Source: Klebsormidium nitens
Lineage: Eukaryota; Streptophyta; Klebsormidiophyceae; Klebsormidiales; Klebsormidiaceae
Direction of reading: 5' to 3'
DNA: 64,000 nt
Assembly (NCBI GenBank): GCA_000708835.1
Contig: DF237372.1
Coordinates: 1 to 64,000, forward strand
Part shown: one piece after another, positions 22,801 to 33,800 of the stretch
Position numbering within the stretch: position 1 is the stretch's first letter
Layout: every line of letters starts with the position of its first letter
Made by a program: the position numbers and the translations under genes
The notes under the pieces: model-generated
Seen by the model: the letters and a program-made list of their open reading frames with translations, nothing else
What the model was told of the DNA's origin: nothing
Databases searched by the model: none

Positions 22801-25800
22801 TAACATTCCCAACAAATTATAACTAACACCTAAGTCGAGTCAAGTAGACACGATGATCCCCCGGAAGCAGGGCCCAGAATCCGACAAGAAATGGAAACCA
22901 ACAAGACGGGTACGGGAACAACTTTGTACAAGTATGTGCAGAGACGACTTCAGTTTCCAAGCCGTGCTAAAAAACATGCAAGACCAACTTTCCCAACACG
23001 GAGGCATGCCACTTCCAAATAGGCAGGGAAGAGAAGCCGGAAAGATGAAACATGTTGTCTACCGCCAAACAAACAGAGCATAAAGGCTTTTAAAGAGGAA
23101 AAAAGGTGTTCCTCCGTATGCAGAGAAGAGAAGCCAGAAAGATAGAAAGACGTGTCTATTGCCCAACAAAAGGAGCAAAACAAATTGAAAAAAGAGAAAA
23201 AGACGTTCCTCCAAAACAGCAGAGACGAAAGCCGGAAAGAGAGAAAGGTACATCAACAATCCTTTACCGTGGTGAGGAGATGCACGAGCGCCTCGGTATT
23301 CTCCTCAACGGGCTCAGCCTTGGGGTCGCCCAGCAGCTGTTGCAGGCACGCATGGACGATCTTCTCAGGAATCATCTTCTGCTTGTACAGCTCTCCAATG
23401 AGCTTGATGTTGCCCATTGTGCGCCGCTTCACCGTCAGCTCTTTATCTGCGCGCTCGGCAGCCTCCTCCGTTTTCTGCAGACAACAAAGCGAGAACTCTT
23501 TTATTGTCCACCCAGTAGGATTTGACTTTGACTAACACAACTTTAGTCAAAGTTGCCAATCAGTCAATTCGTTGCGGCTTGACCTTCTGCTCCGTGTCTG
23601 CCGCCTCTTCTCCCCCCTTCAGAAACATACTGGCAACGGTTTTGAATTCAGAGTAATGGACTTGCTTGTACAGCTCTGACGGCAGCCTCTAAGCTGCCCA
23701 TCGTGCGCCCTTTCACCGTCTGCTCCTCGTCTGGGCGCTCTGCGCCCTTCCGAGTTCTCCCCGAATGGAGGGGTACTGAGATTAGTCGCACCATCTTCAT
23801 CAATCTTCCTCATCCTGAAAGCCCCCTCAACTCCTCTCTCAAAAGTGTTTGGGCATCAGAAACCAGCATCCTGAAGCGTAAACATCATTTAGCACACCCT
23901 GTATCCTGAGGAAAAGCCCGTTACCGTCATCCTCTTGACTTCATCCCGGAGGCTCTCCGCTGCCTCAAACTCTTCCTGGCACGTGTTGAGCATGACGCGC
24001 CGGAAGGTGACGGGCTTGTCCTCTCCCTCGTTGAACTCGGGGAGCGCCTTGGACAGCTTCACGCACAGCTCCGCATACAGGGGACAGAACGTCGGCTCGA
24101 GCACAGCCTTGTCGAAGATCTGCAAACAATTGATAAACAACCATCAGGAGCTGCCACGTGGCAAAATTGAGAGGTTCAGGCGCGAAGAGATTCTCATACA
24201 CAGGACAGAAACGTCGGTTTCGAGTATTATTTTCGTGAAGATCTCCAAGTGCTAGAAGCACACATGACATACCATTATCGGCATAGGGTCAATGCAACAA
24301 AAGCACCACAATCTGCCTTCCCAAAGAGCGCAAGAAGCCAATCGAACCTGAGACAACCCCAACCCAAACCATTGTGGCATGTTTAAGCACACTCGTGGCG
24401 GCCTGAGATTGGTTCTATGAGATTCATTGGCTGTTCACACCATATATTATCTGATAGACACCGGAGTCAAGAAGGCAGTGACCAAGAAGGCTAAAACCGG
24501 ACTAATCTCCTAAAAACCCCATAAAAGGCGTAGTGCCAAACGATCCAGATGACGCAGACTCCACCAATCATCCTTACCAGGCTGATGACGCCTCGGAGCA
24601 TGTCAGCGTTGCTGATCCCCGCGCTCACAATCTGGTTGAACAGCTTCTCGTAATTGTCGGGCGTCAGCTTGTTGAGCACACCCTTGACTGTCTTATACAG
24701 CTTCTCGCTGGGGTCCTGCACGCCACCCGCCTTCCAGGGGTTCGCCGTCTTGACGATTCCGGGGGCGGGGCCGGCCGCCTGCAAAGGTCGTTAGGATCAA
24801 TTTGATCAGTTCTGCTTTCAAAACTAATTCCAAGTTCTTTGGTGCAGTTTGAACACTTTTTGAGGTGTGCGTAGTTGCATCATACCAAGATGCAACCCTG
24901 CTGCAGTTGCTGGGCCCGCAGATCGGGGGTTTGCTGGCTTTGACAATCACGCGGGAAAGGCCGATCAGCTGAATGGGAAAAAAGTGTCCCATATCATAAG
25001 GCTAAATTAGCTACCATGACCACCTTCAAGGGTCTCAACGACGAGGTAAAGTGAGGGCATACCATCAGAAAATCTGTATGAAACTTTGCCAACCTCCTGA
25101 CATGTTACTGAACCCCTCATCAACCAAGAACTTTCTGTCAAGATTCAGCACATCAGGAAAACGCAGTACCAAAGGAGTGCTTCCTGAGTATGACGGCTGC
25201 AGAATTAGCGGGCCAGTTTTAGACAACCAGATCCGCTGCTCACCTGTGGCTACGCTCAGAGTACCGTAACAACAAGTGCTTCCTTAAACAACGACGAACT
25301 TAGCAAGCCAGGTATAGATGAACCCCATATCCAGTGCTCACCTGAGGCTGCGGCCTTGGCGCCTCAATCGGCTGCCTCGTCTCAACTCGCCCCTCGCCAT
25401 TTGCACCTTTTCCACCCTTTCCGCCCTGCTTCGGCCCCCGCTTATCCTGGGGGGTGGCCGGCCTGGGGGCAACTCCGTTTTGCTCCGCCTGCTCCGGGGG
25501 CGGGGGGGGAAGTGGAGTTCTAGCCTTCCAGTCCCTGTCATCGGCCTGCGAGGGAAGCTTAAAAGGTTTAGGGAATAACAATGCAAAGAAGGTGATGTGG
25601 GGCAATCTAAACTCCAAGTAGAAAACCCACGTAAAACCCCCAAGGATTTGAAAGTGAGCCGATAGCTTGTCTGAGAAAATGTTCGCAGGGCAAAAAAATC
25701 TGTCCATCAAGCAAGCCCAAAAATAAAGCTGCAAACCTTTGACCGATTGATGGAGAGATGACCACATTCACCATGGACCAACGAGCAGATGATAGTAATC

Positions 25801-28680
25801 ATCACTGAAAAAACAGACTTCCAAGAATTCATCCACGGATACATCCATGGATGTCCAAGGACTGATCCACGGGTTAATTGACAGCCAGAAGTGGAAATGG
25901 ATCTCACCACAGGGGCTGTGGGGGGAGCGGGTCCGAGGTCTCGTCGGGTGTTCCAGTTGCCATCTGCCTGGGATTGTCCATCAGCCCTCAGCAGCGCAAG
26001 GCCGGCTGAGAGCAGCTCCTTGGGGATCCCTTTGGAAACCTGCACCAGTTCAAAAACGGGTTAACTTTGTTCACAAGGATCACGAGCTGAGGGCTTGCTT
26101 GTTCCAGGAGGAACGAGTTGGGACGCATAGGAAACCTTTTGTGAGACTTTTCCAAGTGGCCTCCAACAAGCAGCTTTCCGGGACTAGCACTGAAAGGTCT
26201 GAAGAAAGGAGGAACGGTTTGAAAAGGTGAATGGATGATTTCCAACACTCTCAGCAAACATGTATGTTTTGAGGAGAGCAGCAGTTGCCTGAACTGGGGG
26301 GTCCAAAGAACTAGGCTAAGTTGGGTGTGGTCGTTCATGCTACTCTTTTGTTGGGTCTACCTGTCAAGGTGCGTCCATCGAACATGGCCCTTCTTTCTGA
26401 TCTGCGCCCAGAAGAAACCGAAGAAAACCTCTTTCATAGAGGATGATCGAGTGTTGCCCTCGTGAGAGGCAATCAAAGAACGGAAAACAGGAAATGAAGC
26501 TCACCTCTTTCAGCTTCAGCAGCTCAGACTGATTGTACCGGTGCCTGTCAGTGCTGCCAGGGGCCCTCTGCTCTGCTGGAGACGGGCCGAGGTCATCAAC
26601 CTGAGAAACGCAGAAGAACAGTCTGATCAGAGTGGTTTCTTTCAGACTTGATTTCCAAGCCTCTTGCTTCTTTATTCCTGAACCCGCCTTTCTAGAGAAA
26701 AACGGAAACCCTTTGCTCAGACAATAAGCAAGCTCGTTTCAAATTTTAGGAGGCAAGTGACAGAGTCTGGCTGCTTCAGAGCACAGAACATCTGTTCTAA
26801 AAGCCGCTTCCCCTTTCAAGATTAACTAAACCGTCGGGGGTGGGAGAACACAGAAGACCGCTCAGCTCACAGAGCTTTTCAGAAGCACGAGACATTTCTT
26901 GATCCACCACTGAGTCAAGGCCTCTTCTAAAAAGGAAAGGACCATCGCAGCAATGTGTATACCAGAAGGAAGATTGCAGATGTTGCTAGTAGTTGCAGCA
27001 TCAACAACAAAACTCGTCGACAAGACTGCCCAATACACCATGCTAGACAGACTGCGAACATGGATAGCCGCTCAAAAGTTTCTACATCATATGAGGGCAA
27101 GTCGACGTGGCTTTCCACCACAAGATGCGCGAAAGGAAGTCAACAAAGCTCAAATCACATATGATAAAGAGTCCTTTTCAAAGTGCCCCCTTCTTCTTGC
27201 TTTCTAATGAGAAACAAGGACGATCAAGGGGACTCCTAAGGACCCTTGCCAAGAGAACAAGACTACATGCCTCATGCCAAGTTGGTGGTCTGCCAAGCTA
27301 CGAGCGCTATGTCTGGGTGGTGCAACTATAGCTTCGAGCACCGCACTTCCCTGGTTTTAGATTAGAGGATCCGCTGGAGACCAAAGGAACAAGTGCGACG
27401 CTGATCAATGCAGTCAGCATGTCTTCTCGTCTGAAGATTAAGAAATATTCAATCTCGTAGAACACATGCCTCTCGACTGTAGTGGCAATATTTGCACTCA
27501 TGAGATCACATGACACCTTGCCACAAGAGACAATCTTTTCGGCACAACTTGTAGCCACAGCACATCAAGCGCCCCAAACCATGTTCCGGGGTTCTTCCAA
27601 TGAGAGCTTTTGAGGGACCCCCGAAAGCATAATTCAAAGGGACCAGTGCAAAGGTTCGTCCAAAACAGGCGGGGAACCAACGGAACCCAACACCGAGATC
27701 CAAAACGAGAAAGGTCCGTGCTGCTGCTGTCAGGAAAAAATTAGAGTGTATGTTGTTTAATCGCTCACAGAGGATCGCGACAAAGATTTCCTCATCATTC
27801 AGCAGCAGCTACCTTGACATGTTTCCTTTAAAGAGAGTGACCGCCAAAGCGAAATGCGTGGTTTGCTCTATCTTGTCCAATGCTGCCAGAGAAGCATCAA
27901 TTCGATGCTGCCGAGCGAGATATATGAGAACAAAGACAACGCAGTGTGGCGCCTCTGTATTCACCTCCGAACCCCTCTTGCCACGTTCATTAATTCTCAG
28001 CCTCCCTCCATTGACATCAACAACATGAAACCCTAGGGTTTACAGCGCAATCCACATGCCTCAGGCTTTTGTAACCTTTACCAACAGAATGTCGGAGACG
28101 CAAGTATGAAATGCAGAGAGGGCTTTTTCAGAATGGACACAACCACGCATGCAAAACCCTTTCCACATTAGAATGTCAGCAACGAATCCTCATTAATCGC
28201 GCTTGCTATTGCACGTCGTTAACAAGGATCACTATCTCAAGGTACCACTTTGCCAATATGGTTACCGCCAGGCTTCAAAACATATGCCTATGTAAGGCAC
28301 CCAGCTTGAAAAGAAACAACCATTACCAACTCAAAAGAGAAACCATCCGTACAGTGACTCAGAGTTATCCTCATCTGGGCCTGGCACCGCACTCGAAACA
28401 AATGTGTTACCTGTTGCGCCTTGCTTGGTGCTGCCTGTCGCACGGCCCCCGCACTAAGACTGGGGCCTCCAGGTCTCAGAGAGACCCCTCCCCACGGGCG
28501 TAATGACACTCCCCCTCCTGGGCGCAGTGAAACGGACGAGCCCCCACCTGGCCTCAAACTCACATTGCTCGCACCATGGTTAACGCTCTGGTTAGCCTCG
28601 GGGTTGCCTGGCGCATCTCCGCTTGAAGTAGCCGGGTTTGCCTCGGAATGGTTATCCACGGGAGTGCTCTTGTCCATCAT
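16819..28680 (-). CDS. EIFISO4G: Eukaryotic translation initiation factor eIFiso4G
   Basis: Plant-type scaffold that binds eIFiso4E and eIF4A to bring mRNA to the ribosome. Minus-strand exons, all phase-matched: 28680-28411, 26600-26505, 25545-25342, 24778-24578, 24119-23925, 23474-23268, 22547-22307, 21635-21407, 20831-20628, 18792-18607, 17795-17591, 16917-16819; 779 codons, close to land-plant eIFiso4G. Residues 41-72 carry four SLRP(G/W)GG units, a family hallmark amplified here. RYNQSELLKL (Y112) is the YxxxxLL cap-protein-binding motif. MIF4G spans ~216-445 (KTVKGVLNKLTP, FDKAVLEPTFCPLYAELC, MGNIKLIGELYKQKMIPEKI, NNWVPRREELK). DGWEVV lies in the linker. MA3 covers ~600-779 (DIKEAALCVTELKTPSYH, LDDLAIDLPKAPRYLGDF). 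The start is chosen as the ATG at 28680, but the exon stays open to an acceptor at 28755, so an upstream exon is possible. The stop codon is not placed; the last supported exon ends at donor GTGAGC. Introns are loaded with exon-derived repeats. Confidence 0.93.
17190..17480 (-). repeat. Two copies of the 3' edge of an MA3 exon (eIFiso4G)
   Basis: The exon end 17591-17665 (donor, then CTTGTCCTTCTTGAACGCTT, GGAGGGCGGCCGCCGCAAAG) recurs at 17404-17475 and, more degraded, at 17196-17275. The nearer copy keeps a GT donor; the farther has GC. All are on the same strand in the intron between exons 17591-17795 and 16819-16917. Confidence 0.85.
17880..18320 (-). repeat. Three copies of the 5' edge of an MA3 exon (eIFiso4G)
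   Basis: The exon start 17725-17800 recurs at about 17900-17975, 18080-18158 and 18242-18318, with divergence rising with distance. The nearest copy is ~85% identical by eye, keeps the acceptor (ACACAG) and stays in frame for FMALTKQLDYLAIDLTRAPR, compared with FMALAEQLDDLAIDLPKAPR in the exon. It would then run to a stop. Confidence 0.88.
18441..18530 (-). repeat. Copy of the 3' edge of the first MA3 exon (eIFiso4G)
   Basis: 18445-18525 repeats 18601-18680 (CTCACCCCGCCT.TAGTT..TCGGCAGTGATAGCCTTTTGCGCA), including the donor site. It lies in the intron downstream of exon 18607-18792. Confidence 0.85.
18885..19110 (-). repeat. Two copies of the 5' edge of the first MA3 exon (eIFiso4G)
   Basis: The exon start (TAAGACGGCGTCTTCAGCTC, then CGTCACGCACAGCGCCGCCT, then the acceptor) recurs at 18890-18948 and 19035-19110. 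The farther copy retains TCCTTGATATCAGACCTGG across the splice acceptor. These fill the intron between 18792 and 20628. From about 19200 to 20600 that intron shows nothing I recognise. Confidence 0.88.
20832..21120 (-). repeat. Short intron-internal repeats beside an eIFiso4G exon
   Basis: The phrase GTC(A/C)AAACAAGG(C/G)C with flanking A/G-rich sequence recurs near 20855, 20978 and 21100, just outside the acceptor of exon 20628-20831. This is weaker than the neighbouring echoes and is mostly intron sequence. Confidence 0.45.
21298..22080 (-). repeat. Degraded copies of both edges of the linker exon (eIFiso4G)
   Basis: Exon 21407-21635 is flanked by echoes. Its 5' part recurs at 21690-21805, 21885-21995 and a fragment at 22050-22075 (shared GGCGCGCTTT..C.CTCAGC, CCAACAGG.GGCAC and CCGTCTGG.AAA blocks in order). 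Its 3' edge recurs at 21298-21335 (TCACCTGCTTT..CCGG). All are same-strand. Confidence 0.88.
22636..22690 (-). repeat. Copy of the 5' edge of an MIF4G exon (eIFiso4G)
   Basis: TTCCAGTCCTAGCTGCTT.ACAACCTGAAG echoes the exon 22307-22547 start TCTCCAGCTGCTTGCCGACCTGAG, including the acceptor. It is short, so moderately sure. Confidence 0.6.
22985..23262. repeat. ~97-bp degenerate tandem repeat in an eIFiso4G intron
   Basis: Landmarks AGAAGCC(G/A)GAAAGAT at about 23031, 23128 and 23223, and (A)AAAGG/ACGTTCCTCC at about 23099 and 23197, give a ~95-98 base period over 2.5-3 units. The array ends directly against the donor of exon 23268-23474. Confidence 0.75.
23570..23763 (-). repeat. Two copies of the 5' part of an MIF4G exon (eIFiso4G)
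   Basis: 23660-23763 repeats the exon segment at about 23380-23475 (TTGTACAGCTCT, GCCCAT.GTGCGCC..TTCACCGTC, TC.GCGCGCTC..C). 23571-23620 is a shorter, weaker copy of its last ~50 bases. Confidence 0.82.
24190..24250 (-). repeat. Copy of the 5' part of an MIF4G exon (eIFiso4G)
   Basis: CATACACAGGACAGAAACGTCGGTTTCGAG...GAAGATCTCCAA echoes the exon segment 24073-24125 (CATACAGGGGACAGAACGTCGGCTCGAG...GAAGATCTGCAA), spanning the acceptor of exon 23925-24119. Confidence 0.82.
24918..24960 (-). repeat. Copy of the 5' part of the first MIF4G exon (eIFiso4G)
   Basis: GGGGGTTTGCTGGCTTTGAC and the following AATCACGCGGG resemble exon 24578-24778 near 24736-24770 (GGGGTTCGCCGTCTTGACGATTCCGGGGG). A weaker possible echo of the 25342-25545 exon start lies near 25918-25980. 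Confidence 0.6.
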
Positions 28681-30824
28681 ATGGATCTCAGCGCTAGGGG
28701 CGACTTTGACCGCGGGAAACCCTCTCTTCTCCTTCTGCTGCGCTTTTTCTTGACCCTGTGATCCAATGCAAAGTAAGAAACTTTGTTTTAGTCAAATAGA
28801 TCAGCTAGCGGCTTTGCTGCAAATCTATTGCCGGCGCTGAACTCAGTAGCCAAGGCAGGGAGGGAAGGGACAACGTGTCAGTGCAGAGCTGTCGTCCTGG
28901 TGCTGAACGAACCTAACAGCGTCCCAATGCTGGCGGCGACGCCATTGTTGAGGCGTTGAAGAAGGAAAAATTGTGCTGGGTGCCAGCATGAACCGTGAAT
29001 GTTGTTGACATCATGATCAAGTGGACAAGAGCTGGACAAGAGCTGGGTCAAATTTAGGGTTTGGGTCCTAGGGTTTTGCTGCTTTCCAGCCCCGACCACC
29101 CGAACCCGAAATTTCGGTATCCCGGGCTCAATGGCGCTTCCCAGGTTTGAATACATCAGGTCTGATATGCGACCGGTCGTTGGCCCAAGAACCCGGGAGC
29201 AATCTCCGACCATCATCATGCGCGCGCTCGAGAAACACTCCGAGACGAAGCTTTGAAGGAGAGGGCCGTTGAAATTTGTGAAACGAAGTGGACGGCTGCG
29301 CTACAGCTAGAGCCGCCCTCGCACGTCAAGGCATGCATGCGAAGATTGCCTTCTTTCCCGATCAAACTTCTCCTGGATTTCTCTTATGAAGAGAGGAAAC
29401 TTGTGCGAGAGTTTTGGTCACATGAGCGGGGTAGAGCGCGTCTAAAGCGCCCGTGCAATTGCTGCACCAATTCCCTTGGGCCTTGGCGGCTTGCTCTTGA
29501 GATTCGATCAAGTTCCTGGAGGCTGAAGCTGTAGGCTGTACGGTAGCAGGCAGGTTTGTCTGGCCAGGGGTTTGCCGCCAAAGCGCAGTTATTCGGGAAT
29601 TAGGTTGAAGTAGGCGCTTCCCTCACACCAATGTCTAGTGAAAAGAGTTTGCTTGCAAGGCCGTCACAGGCACAGCCTGTCGAAAAAAGGAACATCTGAT
29701 GCTGCCTAACTTGAGCAGAAGGCAATGGAGGGCCCTTGGGGCCTGCAGTCCGTCACTTCAGGCTGAAACAGGGGCGTATAAGTCTGAGGGTTGCATGGGG
29801 AACATCAGAGTGACCATGCCAAATTGAGAAAGTACGTACCCGACCATCATGAAAAGACTCCAGAAGAACGAAAGTCGGTCAAGCAGACTTTGCACATAGC
29901 ACGGTAATCTGAGAGGATCCACTGCAGGTGGAACACATTTGACACCATCGCATGCAGCCTGACCTTTATGGTTGGCCACATTTTCTTAGAGTACGTTCAA
30001 GCCTAGGCAGTAGCAGCTTAGCAATTTGTCTCAATCAATGAAGGCAGTGATTAATGGGGGCAGCTTGGAGCTTAGCTGACAAAGTCTAGCTCAATTCGCA
30101 CAACCATCAGTGGAAGCACCCTTGCCAGGCCTGGGCCATTTAGGAAGTTCCTCCTCCTGGGGAAAATTTGCTTGGGATTGCTCATCATTAGCATCAAGGT
30201 CCGCAAACAGGCGTGCTCTGGAGGGCCAACTATGAAACAATGTGAGTACCTGGATCAGAACATAAGCAGCACAAAAAGATATACCGTCATACTCTGAGGC
30301 CGCGCGTAGTTATCCTACTTGAAATAGGATTTAACAAACACTTTAGGAATGCAGGAGGAAGCCGTCCTTGAGATGAACGTTTACACAAGAGCTTTAACCA
30401 TTCCGATATGAATCGAGCTAGTACATCCAGTGCAAGAATCAAAATCGGCAACAGATTCTGGCCACAGATTTACAAACAGAACGACTTTGCCACCCATACT
30501 GAATGGAATGTCCAGTGGTTATGTCCCTGCACAAGGAGCTCTGGTAAACAATGGTTAATCCATATGAAGTTTGGTGAAGAGAAATCTAACGTAGAGGAAG
30601 AAACAAAATAAGGCATGTACATTACGTGTACACACCACTGTGGGCACGTGATCAGGGCGAGCTCTCTTTGATGCAGCAGCAGCTTATTACCCGCTCGTAA
30701 CATCGTTCTCGACCAAGACTTTCAAACACTAAGCAACTTGAATAGCAGCGCAGAGTAGTCAACAAGATAGAATATCAAAAGGAGGGGGACTGAAATACCA
30801 AAAAACTCAACGATGTTCTCACAG
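28681..30824. other. Region between the divergent eIFiso4G and IQ genes
   Basis: From 28681 to 28755 the minus strand stays open in the eIFiso4G frame up to an acceptor, so it is 5' UTR or extra coding sequence. Beyond that, about 2 kb separates two divergent genes and should hold both promoters and the missing first exon(s) of the coiled-coil gene. Open frames such as 28878-29219 (-) and 29253-29534 (+) have no recognisable content. No RNA gene was seen. Confidence 0.45.
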
Positions 30825-33800
30825 GGACCCCGCATCCGCGCCACTGACGCCCCACTCCCTGCCTCCCTCGGGGCCTGGGAAAAGCACTGTCCGCAGCAGT
30901 CGTTCGCGGAAGAGAGGTCCCGAGATGACAATGTATGCCACGTCACCCCCCGGGGCGTCCCACCGGTCGATGGGGATCATGCAGGTAACGACTTGCTGTT
31001 TTGTATGAAACAACTCCTGCCAGCCTTGAGAGAAAAGTTTGAAGAACCACCGATCAATGGAGATCAGGCAGGTCACATCGGGCCAGTCTGTTTGTTGAGA
31101 AGCAATCTTTGTTTTGGGAGCAAAAGTTTGGAGTCTTAAACAGAGATGGACGTGCCACCGGTCAACGGGGATCCTGCAGGTTACGACCTACCCACACATA
31201 GGTTTGAGAGGTTTCAAGGGGATCCGAGACGTTATTTGCGACGAGTTCGCCAGGCTTGAAGAGACTGTGAATAAGTCAAAGGAGATGGGGAGACGTTGTT
31301 CTCCGCTGATCTCCTCAGATTCCTTCGACATGTTTTGAAATCATCATGTTGCTTGACTACAAACGGACTGCCAGATTGTGAAAGAGCTGCACAAAATTTG
31401 TGCAACATTCTCAATCTCGTGAAAATCAAGTAGACCGTGTGCTGATATGTACAAGCACGAACGGTCTCTTGCAGGAGCTACAGAAATACATCGCGCATGT
31501 GGAGAGCCTTGCGGCGCACCGCAAAATGGAAATCGAGAAGCTCAACGAGGAGAAGCGGGACCTGGAAAAGGTGGAAGAGTGATCTCGTTTCAGTTTCTGC
31601 TTCTGGAGTCGTTGAATTGGGGGGGTAGTTTCGAGGTTTGGTAAGAAATTGCTTATGAAGCTGGATCGAAGACAAACATCCGCAGGACCTGGAAAAGACA
31701 AGGGGAATGTACCCGTCCTGGTTTTTGAGTTTTATTTCTGAAGTCGTTGGTTTCGTATGGTGCCTTTGAGGCTCAGCAGAAAATGGATGTGTAAATAGGA
31801 CAAAGCAAAACATGATAAAGATGTCTTCTGCTGCCACCTCAAACGTTGCTATTTATCATGTCTTCTGCTGCCACCTCAAACGCTGCTGTAGGTAAGAAGC
31901 GCCAGTGTGCTCCTTCTTGGAATCAGAAAGTGTCAAAACTTGCCGGCAGCTCTGCAACTCCCTCTTTTCGTGCTTCTTTTATTCGTGTCTCTCGATCCCT
32001 CGGCATCCCTGGAACGTTACGCTGACATTACTCGGAAACAGCAAGGCGCGGTCCCGCTCTACCCGGCATCTTTTTCTCATTTCACCGTGCGTCCAAGCTG
32101 GCTGCATGATGACAGGCACCACAACCCACCTCCTAAACTACATTTCTGCGGCTGATCCCGCTTCTTACTGCCTGGGGCGGCTCTACGGTCGTGACAATCC
32201 AATCAAGTCACGCCTTGGAACCAATTTCCAACCCCCCCAGTGTGTTGCTAACCCGTCCTTTAACCCATCCTCGCAGCTGATGCGCCTGCCGACTGACCGT
32301 CCGGCTCTGCTTAAGGCACCAGCTATCGGTGACATCAGAGGGGACGAGCCGTCACAAGTCAAGTTCCTGCTGGAGGACATCCGGGTGCTCAAGGTTGGTC
32401 ACCAATCCGATGACTTCGCTAAACCGAGTTTCCTCGACATGACCTCGAACACAGAGTCTCTTTCTCTTTGGTGAGTTATCAGGGAACGTTTCGCGGAGGG
32501 CGTGCAGGAATGCAAGACAAACTTTGTCCCGTTAACCCGTTCCCTCTTCTTTGTTGTGTGTTCTTTGCTCTTTGACGACACGGTAAGCAGGTTGAGATTT
32601 GCTGCTGCACAGCTTGTAGTGCTTAAAACAGAAACAGGACGAAAATAGCCCCGGCATGGAATCTCTTTCTAAACTGCCAACCTTTCGAACGAAACCAATC
32701 ATTCTAAGCTACGGGAGCGGTCGACGAAACACTTCTGATAGAAGTCAGTTGTCCCACAAGTGCTCAACTGGATCACATGATCGAATTTGGCGCTTATTGA
32801 ACACTTCGGTCGATTATCGGTTACGTCTTGCACCTAAACTCAGCGCTTCAATGTGAAGACTCTCGGCACTTGTAACCAGTGGAATCGTCGCAACAGGCAC
32901 ATTATATCAGCGGACGAAGTAAAGGCTCAGTCGGGTGCGCTGAAAGCTGTTCCCGCCGTCGTGCGGAAGGTAGCAATTCGAAATACTTCACGTAACAACC
33001 AGAAAAGGTCCACCAGAAACGGTGCTTCCTCTCCAACTGCTTCCATCAATCGGGCCCCCTTTCCGTTTCGCTTCTAGGACAAAGGGCGGAAGTAAAAGGA
33101 ACAGTTGCAAAAGAGCGGCCTGCCAACAATCCGCAGAAGCAGAGTCGCAAAGTAACGTTCCAGGACCAATTTGCGACATTTGGGGCTACTACAAGTCCCT
33201 CGCTCTCTGACGAATAAGATTTCCTTTTGCACGCAGGATCGCTGGCGAAAGAACAAAGAGGGGTCACACGGCGCCTTACGCCAAAGTGTGTACAAACAGA
33301 ACAGGACCGATTTGGGACGCTCGAGGGTGTTCATAGGAATGTCTCATCTTGTAATGATTGACTCTTTCTCCTCTTCGCAGGACCGCGTGCGAAAGTACAA
33401 AGAACGGTCGCAAAGCGGCGACCGCCAAGTGGCCGCACAGCAGAACCATATACTGAGGTTACAAGACCGGGTCGCGACGCTGGAGGGCAGTCTCCAGATG
33501 GCCAATCGAACCGAGACGCAGATCAGCGAAGAGCAACGGCTGGCTGGGGAGGTGGAAAGCAAGGACAAGGAGATCCGGGTAAGATCGCCTGTTAGATTTT
33601 TATGCTTCCATATTTTGCTCGCACCTTGTTACGCCTAGGCGCTTAGAGCTGTTTCTGCTGATACTACGAGACATTCCCCTTTCTTTTCTGGTCCCGTTAA
33701 GTATTCCCTTCCTGCTCTTATGTCCCGTCTTCTTGGAAGCATCTTCGCGTCGCCCTTGAGACAGCACGTTTAGGCTTTCTTCCCATTGCTGTGGGCGTTC

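Noticed and set aside
22985-23262. CRISPR-like array
   Set aside because: A degenerate ~97-bp tandem repeat in a eukaryotic intron, without spacers or short identical repeats.
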